Assembly: GCF_006007965.1 (NCBI RefSeq)
Contig: NZ_CP040748.1
Coordinates: 3,162,001-3,226,000, forward strand
DNA length: 64,000 nucleotides
Origin: Nocardioides jishulii
GTDB lineage: Bacteria > Actinomycetota > Actinomycetes > Propionibacteriales > Nocardioidaceae
Reading direction: 5' to 3'
A program made the position numbers and the translations under genes. This document shows positions 1-10,598 of the stretch, piece by piece. Position 1 is the first letter of the stretch. Each line of letters begins with the position of its first letter. The notes below the pieces were generated by a model, which was not told the origin of the DNA, did no database searches, and saw only the letters and a program-made list of their open reading frames with translations.

Positions 1-1
1 G

Positions 2-97
2 CTGGAGGACGTGAAGGTCGACTGGGTCGCCCCGAGCGGCACGCCCGGCATCATGGCCGCGCACTTCCAGACCCGCAACGGGATGGTCCGGATCTGA
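2..97 (+). CDS. C-terminal fragment of an unidentified protein
   Basis: The window opens inside a gene. The frame beginning at base 2 encodes 31 residues ending in NGMVRI and stops with TGA. No family can be recognised from this tail. It ends 29 bases before the methyltransferase start and lies on the same strand, so the two may be co-transcribed. The call rests only on an open frame with GC-rich third positions reaching a stop just before the next gene. Confidence 0.5.
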   Translation: MEDVKVDWVAPSGTPGIMAAHFQTRNGMVRI

Positions 98-126
98 CCT
101 CGTGGCGGGGCCTGGCGCCGCACGGC

Positions 127-828
127 GTGCGGCCGAGCCCCAACATCTGGCACCACACCGCGACGTACGAGGTCGAGAACCGCGCCGTCGACCCTGACGG
201 CCACCTCGTCGCCGCGATGCGCGAGACCGCCTCGTGGCGCGCCCGGACCGTGCTCGACCTGGGCTGCGGCTCCGGATTCCACCTGCCGTTCTTCGCCGAG
301 GACGCCGCGCAGGTGATCGGCGTCGAGCCGCACCCGCCGCTGGTGCAGCTCGCGCGCCGGCGCACGAAGGCGCTGCCCCACGTCAGCGTGCTGCCGGGCA
401 CCGCGCAGGCGATCCCGCTGCCCGACGCCTCGGCCGACGTGGTGCACGCGCGCTGGGCCTACTTCTTCGGCCCCGGGAGCGAGCCCGGCCTCGCCGAGCT
501 GGACCGCGTCGTACGCCGTGGTGGCACCGCGATGGTCATCGACAACGACGCGACCCGCTCGACCTTCGGTGCCTGGTTCCGTCGTGGCTACCCGATGGTG
601 GACCCCGTCGCCGTCGAGCGTTTCTGGTCCTCGCACGGCTGGCAGCGTCGCAGCATCGACATGGGCTGGCGCTTCTCCTCGTGGGCCGACCTGGAGGCGG
701 TCGTGAGGATCGAGTTCGACCCCGCGACGGCCGAGGCCGCGATCGCGGAGCACCGCGAGCGGCACGGCGACGCCCCCTCCGGCCTCTCGGTCGACTACGC
801 GGTCAACCTGTGGTGGAAGCACTTCTGA
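127..828 (+). CDS. class I SAM-dependent methyltransferase
   Basis: This is a 233-residue protein with a Rossmann-fold methyltransferase core. Motif I, VLDLGCGSGFHL, lies near residues 40-50 and binds S-adenosylmethionine. It is followed by an acidic residue (VIGVEPHP) at the end of strand 2 and a motif near residues 95-115 typical of Methyltransf_11 proteins (LPDASADVVHARWAYFF). The rest is a variable substrate-binding cap, so the substrate cannot be named. The start is GTG; no shorter start keeps the whole N-terminal helix. It lies 55 bases upstream of radA on the same strand. The family call is firm and the function is open. Confidence 0.85.
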   Translation: MRPSPNIWHHTATYEVENRAVDPDGHLVAAMRETASWRARTVLDLGCGSGFHLPFFAEDAAQVIGVEPHPPLVQLARRRTKALPHVSVLPGTAQAIPLPDASADVVHARWAYFFGPGSEPGLAELDRVVRRGGTAMVIDNDATRSTFGAWFRRGYPMVDPVAVERFWSSHGWQRRSIDMGWRFSSWADLEAVVRIEFDPATAEAAIAEHRERHGDAPSGLSVDYAVNLWWKHF

Positions 829-883
829 CCTCCGCGCGCCCGGGGACGGTGGAGTTGTCGGCGCCCTCCCCTACCGTGCTCGC

Positions 884-2281
884 ATGACCAAGTCGACCCG
901 CACCCGGACCACCTACCGCTGCTCCGAGTGCGGGTGGGAGACCGCGAAGTGGGTCGGACGCTGCGGCGAGTGCCAGGCCTGGGGCTCAGTGGCCGAGGCC
1001 GCCTCGGTCGCACCTGCCGGCCGCACGGCGTTGGCCGCGGTCACCTCGCCAGCCGTGCCGATCGGCCAGGTGCCCGTGGAGGACGCTGCCTTCCGCTCCA
1101 GCGGCATCCCCGAGCTCGATCGCGTCCTCGGCGGCGGGCTCGTGCCGGGTGCGGCGATCCTGCTGGCCGGTGAGCCGGGGGTCGGCAAGTCGACATTGCT
1201 GCTGGAGGTGGCCGCGCAGACCGCCCGCACCCGCCACCGCACGCTCTACGTCACCGGCGAGGAGTCCGCCTCGCAGGTGCGCCTGCGCGCCGACCGTACG
1301 CACGCGATCCACGACGAGCTCTACCTCGCTGCCGAGACCGACCTGGGCGCGGTGCTGACGCACATCGAGGAGGTACGACCGACCCTGCTCGTCGTCGACT
1401 CGGTGCAGACCATCAGCGCCTCGGGCGTCGAGGGCGTTCCCGGTGGGGTCACGCAGGTGCGCGAGGTCGCCGCGGCCCTGGTGCGGATGGCCAAGACCCG
1501 CAACATCACCACCGTCCTGGTCGGACACGTCACGAAGGACGGCTCCATCGCCGGTCCTCGCGTGCTGGAGCACGTGGTCGACGTGGTGCTGCACTTCGAG
1601 GGTGACCGCAACTCGCGCTTCCGCATGGTGCGGGCGATGAAGAACCGCTTCGGGCCCGTCGACGAGGTCGGCTGCTTCGACCTCTCCTCCGAGGGCATCA
1701 CCGCCGTCACCGACCCGACCGGCCTCTTCGTGGAGCACCACTCCACCCAGGTGCCCGGCACCTGCGTCGCGGTCACGATGGAGGGCCGCCGGCCGTTGCT
1801 CGCCGAGGTGCAGGCGCTCGTCACCCCGACGGCCGCCGAGCGCCCACGGCGTACGACGTCGGGCGTCGACTCCTCGCGCCTCTCCATGGTGCTCGCTGTG
1901 CTCCAGCAGCACTGCGGCATCCGGCTGCACAACCACGACGTCTTCGTCTCCACCGTGGGCGGGGCCAAGCTGGTCGATCCTGCGAGCGACCTCGCGATCC
2001 CGGTGGCCGTCGCCGGCGCCTGCTTCGACGTCGCCGCCCCCGCGGGCGTGGTGGCGATGGGCGAGATCGGCCTGGCGGGTGAGCTGCGGCGCGTCCGCGA
2101 CCTGCCACAGCGACTGGCCGAGGCGAGCCGGCTCGGGTTCCGCGTCGCGGTCGTGCCGGGTGAGCGAGGTCCCTCGAAGTCCCGCTCGCCGGAGTCGTGG
2201 ACGGTCGACGGGATGCGGGTGCTCGACGTGCAGGACGTCGCCTCTGCGCTGCGGCTGCTGCGCCTGACCAAGGGTGACTGA
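884..2281 (+). CDS. radA: DNA repair protein RadA (Sms)
   Basis: RadA is a RecA-like, hexameric ATPase that helps process recombination intermediates and branch migration. The 465-residue protein begins with the diagnostic four-cysteine zinc finger (C13, C16, C27, C30). It then has a Walker A loop GEPGVGKS at about 96-103, the RadA-specific KNRFG motif near residue 255, and a C-terminal Lon-protease-like domain without a functional catalytic dyad. Length matches the family. The ATG lies six bases after TACCGT (872-877), which suggests a leaderless transcript. disA follows 107 bases downstream; radA and disA are neighbours in many Gram-positive genomes, and RadA is reported to bind DisA and inhibit it. 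Confidence 0.97.
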   Translation: MTKSTRTRTTYRCSECGWETAKWVGRCGECQAWGSVAEAASVAPAGRTALAAVTSPAVPIGQVPVEDAAFRSSGIPELDRVLGGGLVPGAAILLAGEPGVGKSTLLLEVAAQTARTRHRTLYVTGEESASQVRLRADRTHAIHDELYLAAETDLGAVLTHIEEVRPTLLVVDSVQTISASGVEGVPGGVTQVREVAAALVRMAKTRNITTVLVGHVTKDGSIAGPRVLEHVVDVVLHFEGDRNSRFRMVRAMKNRFGPVDEVGCFDLSSEGITAVTDPTGLFVEHHSTQVPGTCVAVTMEGRRPLLAEVQALVTPTAAERPRRTTSGVDSSRLSMVLAVLQQHCGIRLHNHDVFVSTVGGAKLVDPASDLAIPVAVAGACFDVAAPAGVVAMGEIGLAGELRRVRDLPQRLAEASRLGFRVAVVPGERGPSKSRSPESWTVDGMRVLDVQDVASALRLLRLTKGD

Positions 2282-2388
2282 CGACGCGCCGCGACAGGGC
2301 GCCGGCGAGGGCATGGTCGGGCCTTCCGGCCGCTACACTGACGCTGCTGAGGGCTGGGCGCCCTCGGTGGTGAGGGACGGAGAACCAC

Positions 2389-3474
2389 GTGGTCAACATC
2401 GAGCGCAGCGATGAACTCCTGCGTCTGCGGGCCACCCTCGCCTCGATCGCCCCCGGCACGGCCCTGCGCGACGGACTCGAGCGCATCCTGCGTGGCCGGA
2501 CCGGCGCCCTCATCGTGCTCGGCTACGACAAGCTCGTCGAGTCGATCTGCACCGGCGGCTTCACGCTCGACGTGCCCTTCACCGCCACCGGCCTGCGCGA
2601 GCTCGCCAAGATGGACGGCGCGATCATCCTGGACAAGGACGTGACGCGCATCCACCGTGCCGCCGTGCACCTGATGCCCGACCACACCATCCACTCCGAC
2701 GAGACCGGCACCCGGCACCGCACCGCTGACCGGGTGGCACGCCAGACCGGATTCCCCGTCGTGTCGGTGTCCCAGTCGATGCAGATCATCGCGATCTACG
2801 TGGGCGAGACCCGCCACGTCCTCGAGGACTCCGGACAGATCCTTTCGCGGGCCAACCAGGCCCTGGCCACGCTGGAGCGCTACAAGCTGCGTCTCGACGA
2901 GGTCTCCTCGACGCTCTCCGCGCTCGAGATCGAGGACCTCGTCACGGTGCGTGACGTCGCCGTCGTGGCCCAGCGCCTGGAGATGGTGAGCCGGATCTCG
3001 GCGGAGATCGAGGACTACGTGCTCGAGCTCGGCACCGACGGCCGCCTCCTCTCGCTGCAGCTCGAGGAGCTCATCACCGGCGTCGACGCCGACCGCGAGC
3101 TGGTGATCCGGGACTACCTCCCCGCCGGCAAGAAGCCCAAGTCGCCCGCGGAGGTGCTCGCCTCGCTCGGTGAGCTCTCGCCCACGGAGCTCGTCGACCC
3201 CGGCGCCGTCGCCAAGGCCCTGGGCATGACCACGGGAGACCACCTCGACGGCGCCGTCGCCCCACGCGGCTACCGGCTCCTCGCGAAGGTGCCCCGCCTG
3301 CCTCCCACCGTCGTCGACCGCCTGGTCGAGAACTTCGGCGGTCTCCAGCAGCTGCTCTCCGCAGGCATCGACGATCTCCAGACCGTCGACGGGGTCGGCG
3401 AGCTGCGCGCCCGCTCGGTGCGCGAAGGGCTTTCGCGCCTGGCGGAGTCGAGCATCCTCGAGCGCTACGTCTGA
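2389..3474 (+). CDS. disA: DNA integrity scanning diadenylate cyclase DisA
   Basis: DisA condenses two ATP into c-di-AMP and scans DNA for branched structures, where synthesis is inhibited. The 361-residue protein has the N-terminal DAC domain with the catalytic DGA motif (residues 76-78) and the RHR motif (109-111). A central helical linker and C-terminal helix-hairpin-helix motifs follow (near 320-345, including [15 protein letters not shown]), which bind DNA. The start is GTG, preceded by GGAG at a suitable distance. A -10-like TACACT at 2334-2339 gives an independent promoter with a leader of about 45 bases. DisA is normally the sole c-di-AMP synthase in actinobacteria, so it is probably the source of that messenger here. 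Confidence 0.97.
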   Translation: MVNIERSDELLRLRATLASIAPGTALRDGLERILRGRTGALIVLGYDKLVESICTGGFTLDVPFTATGLRELAKMDGAIILDKDVTRIHRAAVHLMPDHTIHSDETGTRHRTADRVARQTGFPVVSVSQSMQIIAIYVGETRHVLEDSGQILSRANQALATLERYKLRLDEVSSTLSALEIEDLVTVRDVAVVAQRLEMVSRISAEIEDYVLELGTDGRLLSLQLEELITGVDADRELVIRDYLPAGKKPKSPAEVLASLGELSPTELVDPGAVAKALGMTTGDHLDGAVAPRGYRLLAKVPRLPPTVVDRLVENFGGLQQLLSAGIDDLQTVDGVGELRARSVREGLSRLAESSILERYV

Positions 3475-3519
3475 GGGTCCTCCCTCGTCCTCACGGGACG
3501 GCGGCAGGAGCCGTGGACG

Positions 3520-4314
3520 TCAGCCGTTCGGCTCGACCGCTCCGGACGGCTTCGGGCTCGAGGCCGGCTTCTTCGGCTTCTTCTTCTTCGGCTTCTGCTG
3601 CTTCGGCTCGACCGTCTTGGTCACCGTGACCGGCGAGGGCCTGGCGAGCTTGAACTGGACCGACGTCGGCTCGCCCGCGTAGGCCGCCGCGTTGACGTGG
3701 TACCACCCGGCGCGGGCCCAGTCGGTGAGGTTGGAGCACTCCTCGTCGGAGCGACGACCGCTCCACGCCATGACGACCTTGGTCTCGTGGTCGCGGTAGA
3801 CGGTGACGTCCTTGGTGGGGATCGCCTTCGGGCAGTGGCGGCTGTGCCAGATCTCGTCGGGGTCCTTGCGCGAGCCCGAGTCGATCTTCACCGTCACGCT
3901 GCGCGAGGAGACCTGCCAGGTGCACGCCTCCGCGGTCTTGGTGGTGAGCACGAGCGTGATCGGCAGCTGGGCGCCGGAGCGCTTCTCCGGCACGTCGGGG
4001 GTGACGACGACGTCGTCGTTGGTGCAGACGCCGTCGGGGGCCGGGAGCGGGGGCTTGGTCGGCTTGGCGCGGGCCGATGCCGAAGGGCTGGCTGACGGGG
4101 TCGCGGTCGGCGACTCGGTGGTCCCCGCCTTCTCCGTCGTCTCCTTGCTGACCGTCGCCACGGCGTCCTCGTCGTCGGACTTGGCGTCACTGCTGCTGGT
4201 GAGCAGACGGGCGGTGCCGAAGACCACCAGGAAGGCGACGACGAGCACCAGGGCACGGCGGAACCAGTAGACGCGGGGCGGCAACGGACCCTTGGGGGAG
4301 GTCAGCGCGGACAT
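3520..4314 (-). CDS. single-pass membrane protein with Lys/Pro-rich extracellular tail
   Basis: This is a 264-residue protein of unknown function. Residues about 18-38 form one membrane segment. After it comes a low-complexity Ser/Thr/Ala/Pro region (about 45-95), a globular domain of about 130 residues with four cysteines that could form disulfides (CTNDD, ACTWQ, RHCPK, EECSN), and a very basic tail rich in Lys-Pro. This layout suggests anchoring in the membrane with the domain presented in or beyond the cell wall. The ATG is chosen because TAACGT (minus strand, 4327-4322) lies exactly 7 bases upstream, as for other leaderless genes here. It is divergent from mutY, and the two promoters share under 100 bases. 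Confidence 0.7.
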   Translation of the reverse strand: MSALTSPKGPLPPRVYWFRRALVLVVAFLVVFGTARLLTSSSDAKSDDEDAVATVSKETTEKAGTTESPTATPSASPSASARAKPTKPPLPAPDGVCTNDDVVVTPDVPEKRSGAQLPITLVLTTKTAEACTWQVSSRSVTVKIDSGSRKDPDEIWHSRHCPKAIPTKDVTVYRDHETKVVMAWSGRRSDEECSNLTDWARAGWYHVNAAAYAGEPTSVQFKLARPSPVTVTKTVEPKQQKPKKKKPKKPASSPKPSGAVEPNG

Positions 4315-4394
4315 GCTCGAAACGTTAGTCACAGCGACCACCCGGACTCGGGAGACTCTCCGGAGCCCCAGGACTTGTTCGAGGCGGTGGTGGC

Positions 4395-4400
4395 TACGAT
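4395..4400 (+). promoter_or_regulatory. -10 element of a leaderless mutY promoter
   Basis: TACGAT lies 7 bases before the mutY ATG, with TTGTTC at 4375-4380 as a possible, closely spaced -35. Transcription would start at or next to the start codon. Confidence 0.5.
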
Positions 4401-4407
4401 CGCCGCG

Positions 4408-5274
4408 ATGAGCACGCTCCACGCACCGATCCTCGACTGGTATGCAGCGCACCAGCGCGACCTGCCCTGGCGACGTCCTGAGGCGTCCCCCTGGTCGGTC
4501 ATGGTCAGCGAGTTCATGCTGCAGCAGACGCCGGTCTCGCGGGTGCTGGGACCGCACGAGGCATGGCTGACCCGGTGGCCGACGCCGGGTGCCCTCGCCG
4601 CCGAACCCACCGGTGAGGCCGTACGTGCGTGGGGGCGCCTGGGCTACCCGCGCCGTGCCCTGCGCCTCCACGCCGCCGCGACCGCCATCGTCGAGCGTCA
4701 CGGTGGGGAGGTGCCAGCGGCGTACGACGACCTCGTCGCCCTGCCCGGCGTCGGTGACTACACCGCCTCGGCGATCGCCAGCTTTGCCTTCGGTCGCCGC
4801 CACGTCGTGCTCGACACCAACGTGCGCCGGGTCTTCGCCCGGGCGGTGAGCGGCGTCGAGTTCCCGACCACCGCCCCCACCCGCGCCGAGCGCGACCTCG
4901 CGACCACCCTGCTGCCCGAGGAGCCGGCGGTGGCCGCCGAGTGGGCCGTGGCCGTCATGGAGCTGGGGGCCCTGGTCTGCACTGCCCGGTCACCGCAGTG
5001 CGGCGACTGCCCCGTGCGGGAGCAGTGCACGTGGCTGCGGGCCGGGCAGCCGGCGTACGACGGTCCACCGCGCCGCGGGCAGGCGTGGGACGGCACCGAC
5101 CGGCAGTGTCGCGGTCGCCTGATGGCGCTGCTGCGCGACGACCACGGCGCTGTCCACGCCAGTCGCCTGGTCTCGGCGTGGCCGGACGCTGGTCAGCGGG
5201 AGCGTTGCCTCACCTCGCTGCTCGCCGACGGCCTCGTGGTGCAGGCCGGGGACGAGACGTACGCCCTCCCCTGA
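4408..5274 (+). CDS. mutY: adenine DNA glycosylase MutY
   Basis: MutY removes adenine mispaired with 8-oxoguanine. The 288-residue protein has the HhH-GPD fold. The catalytic glutamate is E35 in SEFMLQQT, the hairpin is LPGVGDYTASAI, and the conserved aspartate lies in VLDTNVRRV. The iron-sulfur ligands appear as C-x6-C-x2-C-x5-C (CTARSPQCGDCPVREQC). The protein is shorter than E. coli MutY because the C-terminal NUDIX-like 8-oxoG reader is reduced, which is usual in actinobacteria. The ATG is preferred over an upstream TTG at 4375 because the -10 hexamer TACGAT ends 7 bases before it. Confidence 0.95.
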   Translation: MSTLHAPILDWYAAHQRDLPWRRPEASPWSVMVSEFMLQQTPVSRVLGPHEAWLTRWPTPGALAAEPTGEAVRAWGRLGYPRRALRLHAAATAIVERHGGEVPAAYDDLVALPGVGDYTASAIASFAFGRRHVVLDTNVRRVFARAVSGVEFPTTAPTRAERDLATTLLPEEPAVAAEWAVAVMELGALVCTARSPQCGDCPVREQCTWLRAGQPAYDGPPRRGQAWDGTDRQCRGRLMALLRDDHGAVHASRLVSAWPDAGQRERCLTSLLADGLVVQAGDETYALP

Positions 5275-5300
5275 CCCTCCCCCACACCGGGAGAACGGCA

Positions 5301-5341
5301 ACGGCCCGGTCGCCTCCGCTCTCGCGGGGCAACCGGGCCGT
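5301..5341. terminator. bidirectional hairpin between mutY and clpC
   Basis: Perfect 10-bp arms ACGGCCCGGT and ACCGGGCCGT enclose a GC-rich loop between two convergent genes, so the hairpin can end both transcripts. Confidence 0.7.
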
Positions 5342-5372
5342 CGTCACGTCAGACGCACCGGGTGGTGCGACG

Positions 5373-7946
<2,574 letters not shown>

Positions 7947-8059
7947 CTGCGCTCCTAACGTCTCTGGTCTCCAGCCGCGCACGGTGCACGCACAGACGTG
8001 GAGACACTGGGCTCAACGCCCAGCACCAGCCTACGTGTTCCCGGTGACAGGGCCAGTCC

Positions 8060-8077
8060 CTCCGCTCACAGCGAACA
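8060..8077 (-). promoter_or_regulatory. candidate ClgR operator upstream of clpC
   Basis: Read on the minus strand, TGTTCGCTGTGAGCGGAG fits the reported actinobacterial ClgR box (CGC, five bases, GCG with flanking A/T) except at two positions. It lies 114 bases upstream of the clpC start, where an activator site would be expected. The consensus is recalled, not searched. Confidence 0.45.
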
Positions 8078-8110
8078 GTGCCGTCGCCCTCGGGACGTCG
8101 TGCCGCGCGA

Positions 8111-9889
8111 TCAGCGGCCGCGGCGCACGACCAGCGTGACCTTCTTCGGCGCCGGAGCCCTCACGTACGGGGTCCCCACGTGCCGCACCCGCAGCTGGTG
8201 GCGACCGGGTCGCTGCGCCGGCAGGACCAGCCTGGCCCAGCCGTTCCTGCCCACCGTGGCGCGCACGACGCGGCGCCCGACCTTGACGGTCACCCGCCCC
8301 TGCGGGACCGCCGCGCCCTTCACGTAGGTCTCCGAACCGGGGAGCGTGCGTACGCGCACCCGCAGGGACACCTTCCTGCCGCGCGGGCGGGCGACCTTCG
8401 CAGGCACCCGGAGCTGGGCCAGGTCGGGCTTGACCTTGTAGCTGCGCGACGTGGCCACGCCGACCGGCACCCCGGGCACGTGGAGGCGCTCGCGCACCTT
8501 GATCTCACTCCCGACGTCGGCCGCGGTGATCTCGTACTCGAGTCCCGACGCCCCCGCGATCACGCGACCGTCGCGCAACCACTGTCGCTCGATGCGGCTG
8601 GCGCGCAGCGGCTCCCACAGGGCCGGGTCGACCCGCAGGACGTAGCCCCGGCCCCTGGCCGGTGTCGCGGAACGCTGGACGAGGGGGTTCCACATGGCGT
8701 TGGGGGCCGGCGCCTGCGGGGCGGGGAGGCGACCGAGGTCGATGAGGTGGAGCTGACCGCCGGAGACGTGCACGACGCGGTCACCGTCGGCCGAGAGGTC
8801 GTGGCCCGCCTCGCCGTCGACGCCGCGCGCGACGGTGCGCGTGGTGCCCCGATCGACGTCACGCACGACCAGGTCGGTGCCCGTGTCGCGCGTGAGGGCG
8901 AAGAGCACCGTGCCGCCGTCACGGTCGGCCACCGGGGTGGCGGAGGTGCCGGTCAGCGACCACCCCTTGTCCTCGACGTCGGCCTGCACCTCCGAGCCGG
9001 CGGCGAGCGTACGCAGGTGGGTCGCCCTGCGCGGGCGGTCGCCGGGCTCGCGCTGCGGGCGTACGAGCGCGAGGCTGCTCCCGTCGGCGCTCAGCGACGG
9101 CGAGGCCCCGGGCGCCACGTCACGGTGGCTCACGCGGTCGGACCCCGACGCACGGGTGGCCAGCACGACGCTGGAGGCACTGCTGCTGGAGGCGTTGCGG
9201 GTGAAGGCGATCCGGGTGCCGTCGGGGTTGACGCTGGGCTCGGTGAAGTCGGCGCCGGCCCGGTCAGGCGAGACGAGGCGCAGGAGGGACTCCCCGCGGC
9301 CGCCGACCTCGGCCAGCACGACGTCGCTGCCAGCGCCTGAGCCCGCGCCGTGGAACGGCTTGTCGATGATGTCGGTGGCGCGGGTGGTGAAGACGACGTG
9401 CGTGCCGTCCTCGGAGATCTCGGGTTCGGCCGAGCCCTCGTTGCCCGGCGTCCGGTCGACGACCTCGCTGGAGACGAGCCGGGTGATGCCCCACCGCACG
9501 TCGGTGACGTAGACCTGCGACGCCGGGTCCCAACCGGTGGAGTGGCCGGCGGAGTGGCGGGTCCAGGCGATGACGTTCCCGTCACGGCTGGTCGAGGTCT
9601 GCGCGACGGAGCCGCCGCGGTCCTCGACGCCGGTCGTCACCCGGGTCGTCTCGCCGGTCGCCGTGTTGTGGCGGTAGAGACCGCTCGTACCGTCGACCGC
9701 GCCGGCGAACGAGATCCACACTCCGTCGGCCGAGAGCGAGGGGTCGGAGACGACGACACCCGGCGGGACAGGGATGCGCGCGGCCCCGACGTGGGGCGCA
9801 GCTGCCCCGGCGGCGACGAGCGCCGACCCGGGAAGCGCGCTCGACACCAGAGCCGCCGTCACGGCACACGTGAGCAGAGCTCGGCGCAT
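8111..9889 (-). CDS. secreted TolB/PD40-type beta-propeller protein (paralog 1)
   Basis: This 592-residue protein begins with a Sec signal peptide (MRRALLTCAVTAALVSSALP, then Ala-rich, mature near residue 35). Six or so WD40-like PD40 blades follow, each containing a variant of SxDGxxxxF/YxS/T (LSADGVWISFAG, ISEDGTHVVFTT, VNPDGTRIAFTR, LSADGSSLALVR). A module around residues 420-475 with ERQWLRDGRVIAGASGLEYE resembles the Ig-like repeats of actinobacterial surface proteins. A basic, beta-rich C-terminal domain completes it. The ATG is preceded by GGGGAAG. It is probably an extracellular or wall-associated binding protein with no visible catalytic site. It is paralogous to the proteins at 10599-12359 and 12441-14279. 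Confidence 0.8.
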   Translation of the reverse strand: MRRALLTCAVTAALVSSALPGSALVAAGAAAPHVGAARIPVPPGVVVSDPSLSADGVWISFAGAVDGTSGLYRHNTATGETTRVTTGVEDRGGSVAQTSTSRDGNVIAWTRHSAGHSTGWDPASQVYVTDVRWGITRLVSSEVVDRTPGNEGSAEPEISEDGTHVVFTTRATDIIDKPFHGAGSGAGSDVVLAEVGGRGESLLRLVSPDRAGADFTEPSVNPDGTRIAFTRNASSSSASSVVLATRASGSDRVSHRDVAPGASPSLSADGSSLALVRPQREPGDRPRRATHLRTLAAGSEVQADVEDKGWSLTGTSATPVADRDGGTVLFALTRDTGTDLVVRDVDRGTTRTVARGVDGEAGHDLSADGDRVVHVSGGQLHLIDLGRLPAPQAPAPNAMWNPLVQRSATPARGRGYVLRVDPALWEPLRASRIERQWLRDGRVIAGASGLEYEITAADVGSEIKVRERLHVPGVPVGVATSRSYKVKPDLAQLRVPAKVARPRGRKVSLRVRVRTLPGSETYVKGAAVPQGRVTVKVGRRVVRATVGRNGWARLVLPAQRPGRHQLRVRHVGTPYVRAPAPKKVTLVVRRGR

Positions 9890-9998
9890 CGATTCACTTC
9901 CCCATGGTCGACACCCGGGCAGGAGACACCGGGCCTCCACAGCATCCCCCGGCTCTCGCGGAGCGACGACCCCGATATTGGGGAGGTGAAGCACGACA

Positions 9999-10033
9999 GA
10001 GCCCGGCCTCCCCTGGGCGGGGACGCCGGGCTC
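9999..10033 (-). terminator. hairpin terminator downstream of lsr2
   Basis: GAGCCCGGC at 9999-10007 pairs perfectly with GCCGGGCTC at 10025-10033, 16 bases past the lsr2 stop codon. Confidence 0.65.
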
Positions 10034-10048
10034 CGTCGGTGCGTCAGG

Positions 10049-10375
10049 TCAGTTCGCGGCCTCGTACGCGGCGACGACGCTGGCGGGCACACGCCCGCGC
10101 TCGGAGACGTCGTAGCCGTTGGCCTTCGCCCACTCGCGCACGGCCTTGGTGTCGGTGCCCGAGCCGGAGCTCTTGCGGGCGGCGCCACCGCGCCGCGACC
10201 CGGTGACCTTGCGGGCGTGGCCCACGTAGCCGGAGAGTGCGTCGCGGAGCTTCTGGGCGTTGGCGTCGGTGAGGTCGATCTCGTACGTCGCTCCGTCCAG
10301 GCCGAACGTGACGGTCTCGTCCGCGGGGGAACCGTCGAGGTCGTCAATGAGGACGATGCTTACCTTCTGAGCCAT
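10049..10375 (-). CDS. lsr2: Lsr2 nucleoid-associated protein
   Basis: Lsr2 is the actinobacterial H-NS analogue: a small DNA-bridging protein that silences AT-rich and horizontally acquired genes. The 108-residue protein has the N-terminal dimerisation domain (MAQKVSIVLIDDLDG, TYEIDLTDANAQKLRDAL), a basic linker, and the C-terminal helical DNA-binding domain with the minor-groove RGR motif (SERGRVPASVV). The ATG has AGAGGAA upstream, so the longer open frame from 10480 is rejected. Its upstream region is AT-richer than the rest of the window and carries a perfect inverted repeat. It lies between two members of a beta-propeller family, so it may influence them. Confidence 0.96.
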   Translation of the reverse strand: MAQKVSIVLIDDLDGSPADETVTFGLDGATYEIDLTDANAQKLRDALSGYVGHARKVTGSRRGGAARKSSGSGTDTKAVREWAKANGYDVSERGRVPASVVAAYEAAN

Positions 10376-10422
10376 GGAATTCCTCTGCATTGGGGGACGA
10401 ACAATTAAAGGGAACCGTACTC

Positions 10423-10445
10423 CCTTTTCCGCGTCTCGGAAAAGG
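10423..10445. promoter_or_regulatory. perfect inverted repeat upstream of lsr2
   Basis: CCTTTTCCG, five bases, then CGGAAAAGG form a 9-bp perfect inverted repeat 48-70 bases upstream of the lsr2 start. It could be an operator or a 5' leader hairpin; no known regulator is assigned. Confidence 0.5.
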
Positions 10446-10598
10446 CGAAGCGCATTCTGGCATGATTTGGCCGCTTTCAAGCAACGCCCGATCGGGCCAT
10501 TTCATTGACCTGGGCGAATACGACCGCCCCCACCCGCGGCCTTTTCCTTGAATGAGCCACCCACACCGAGTCGCATTTGGATTCCATGCCGTTCGCAT

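Noticed and set aside
7980..8030. Short hairpin with GGGCT/GCCCA arms near the clpC promoter
   Set aside because: The arms are only about 6 bp and are expected by chance at this GC content.
10376..10480. Longer Lsr2 with 35 extra N-terminal residues
   Set aside because: The ATG at 10375 has an AGAGGAA site and gives the standard Lsr2 N-terminus; the extra residues would cross the inverted repeat.
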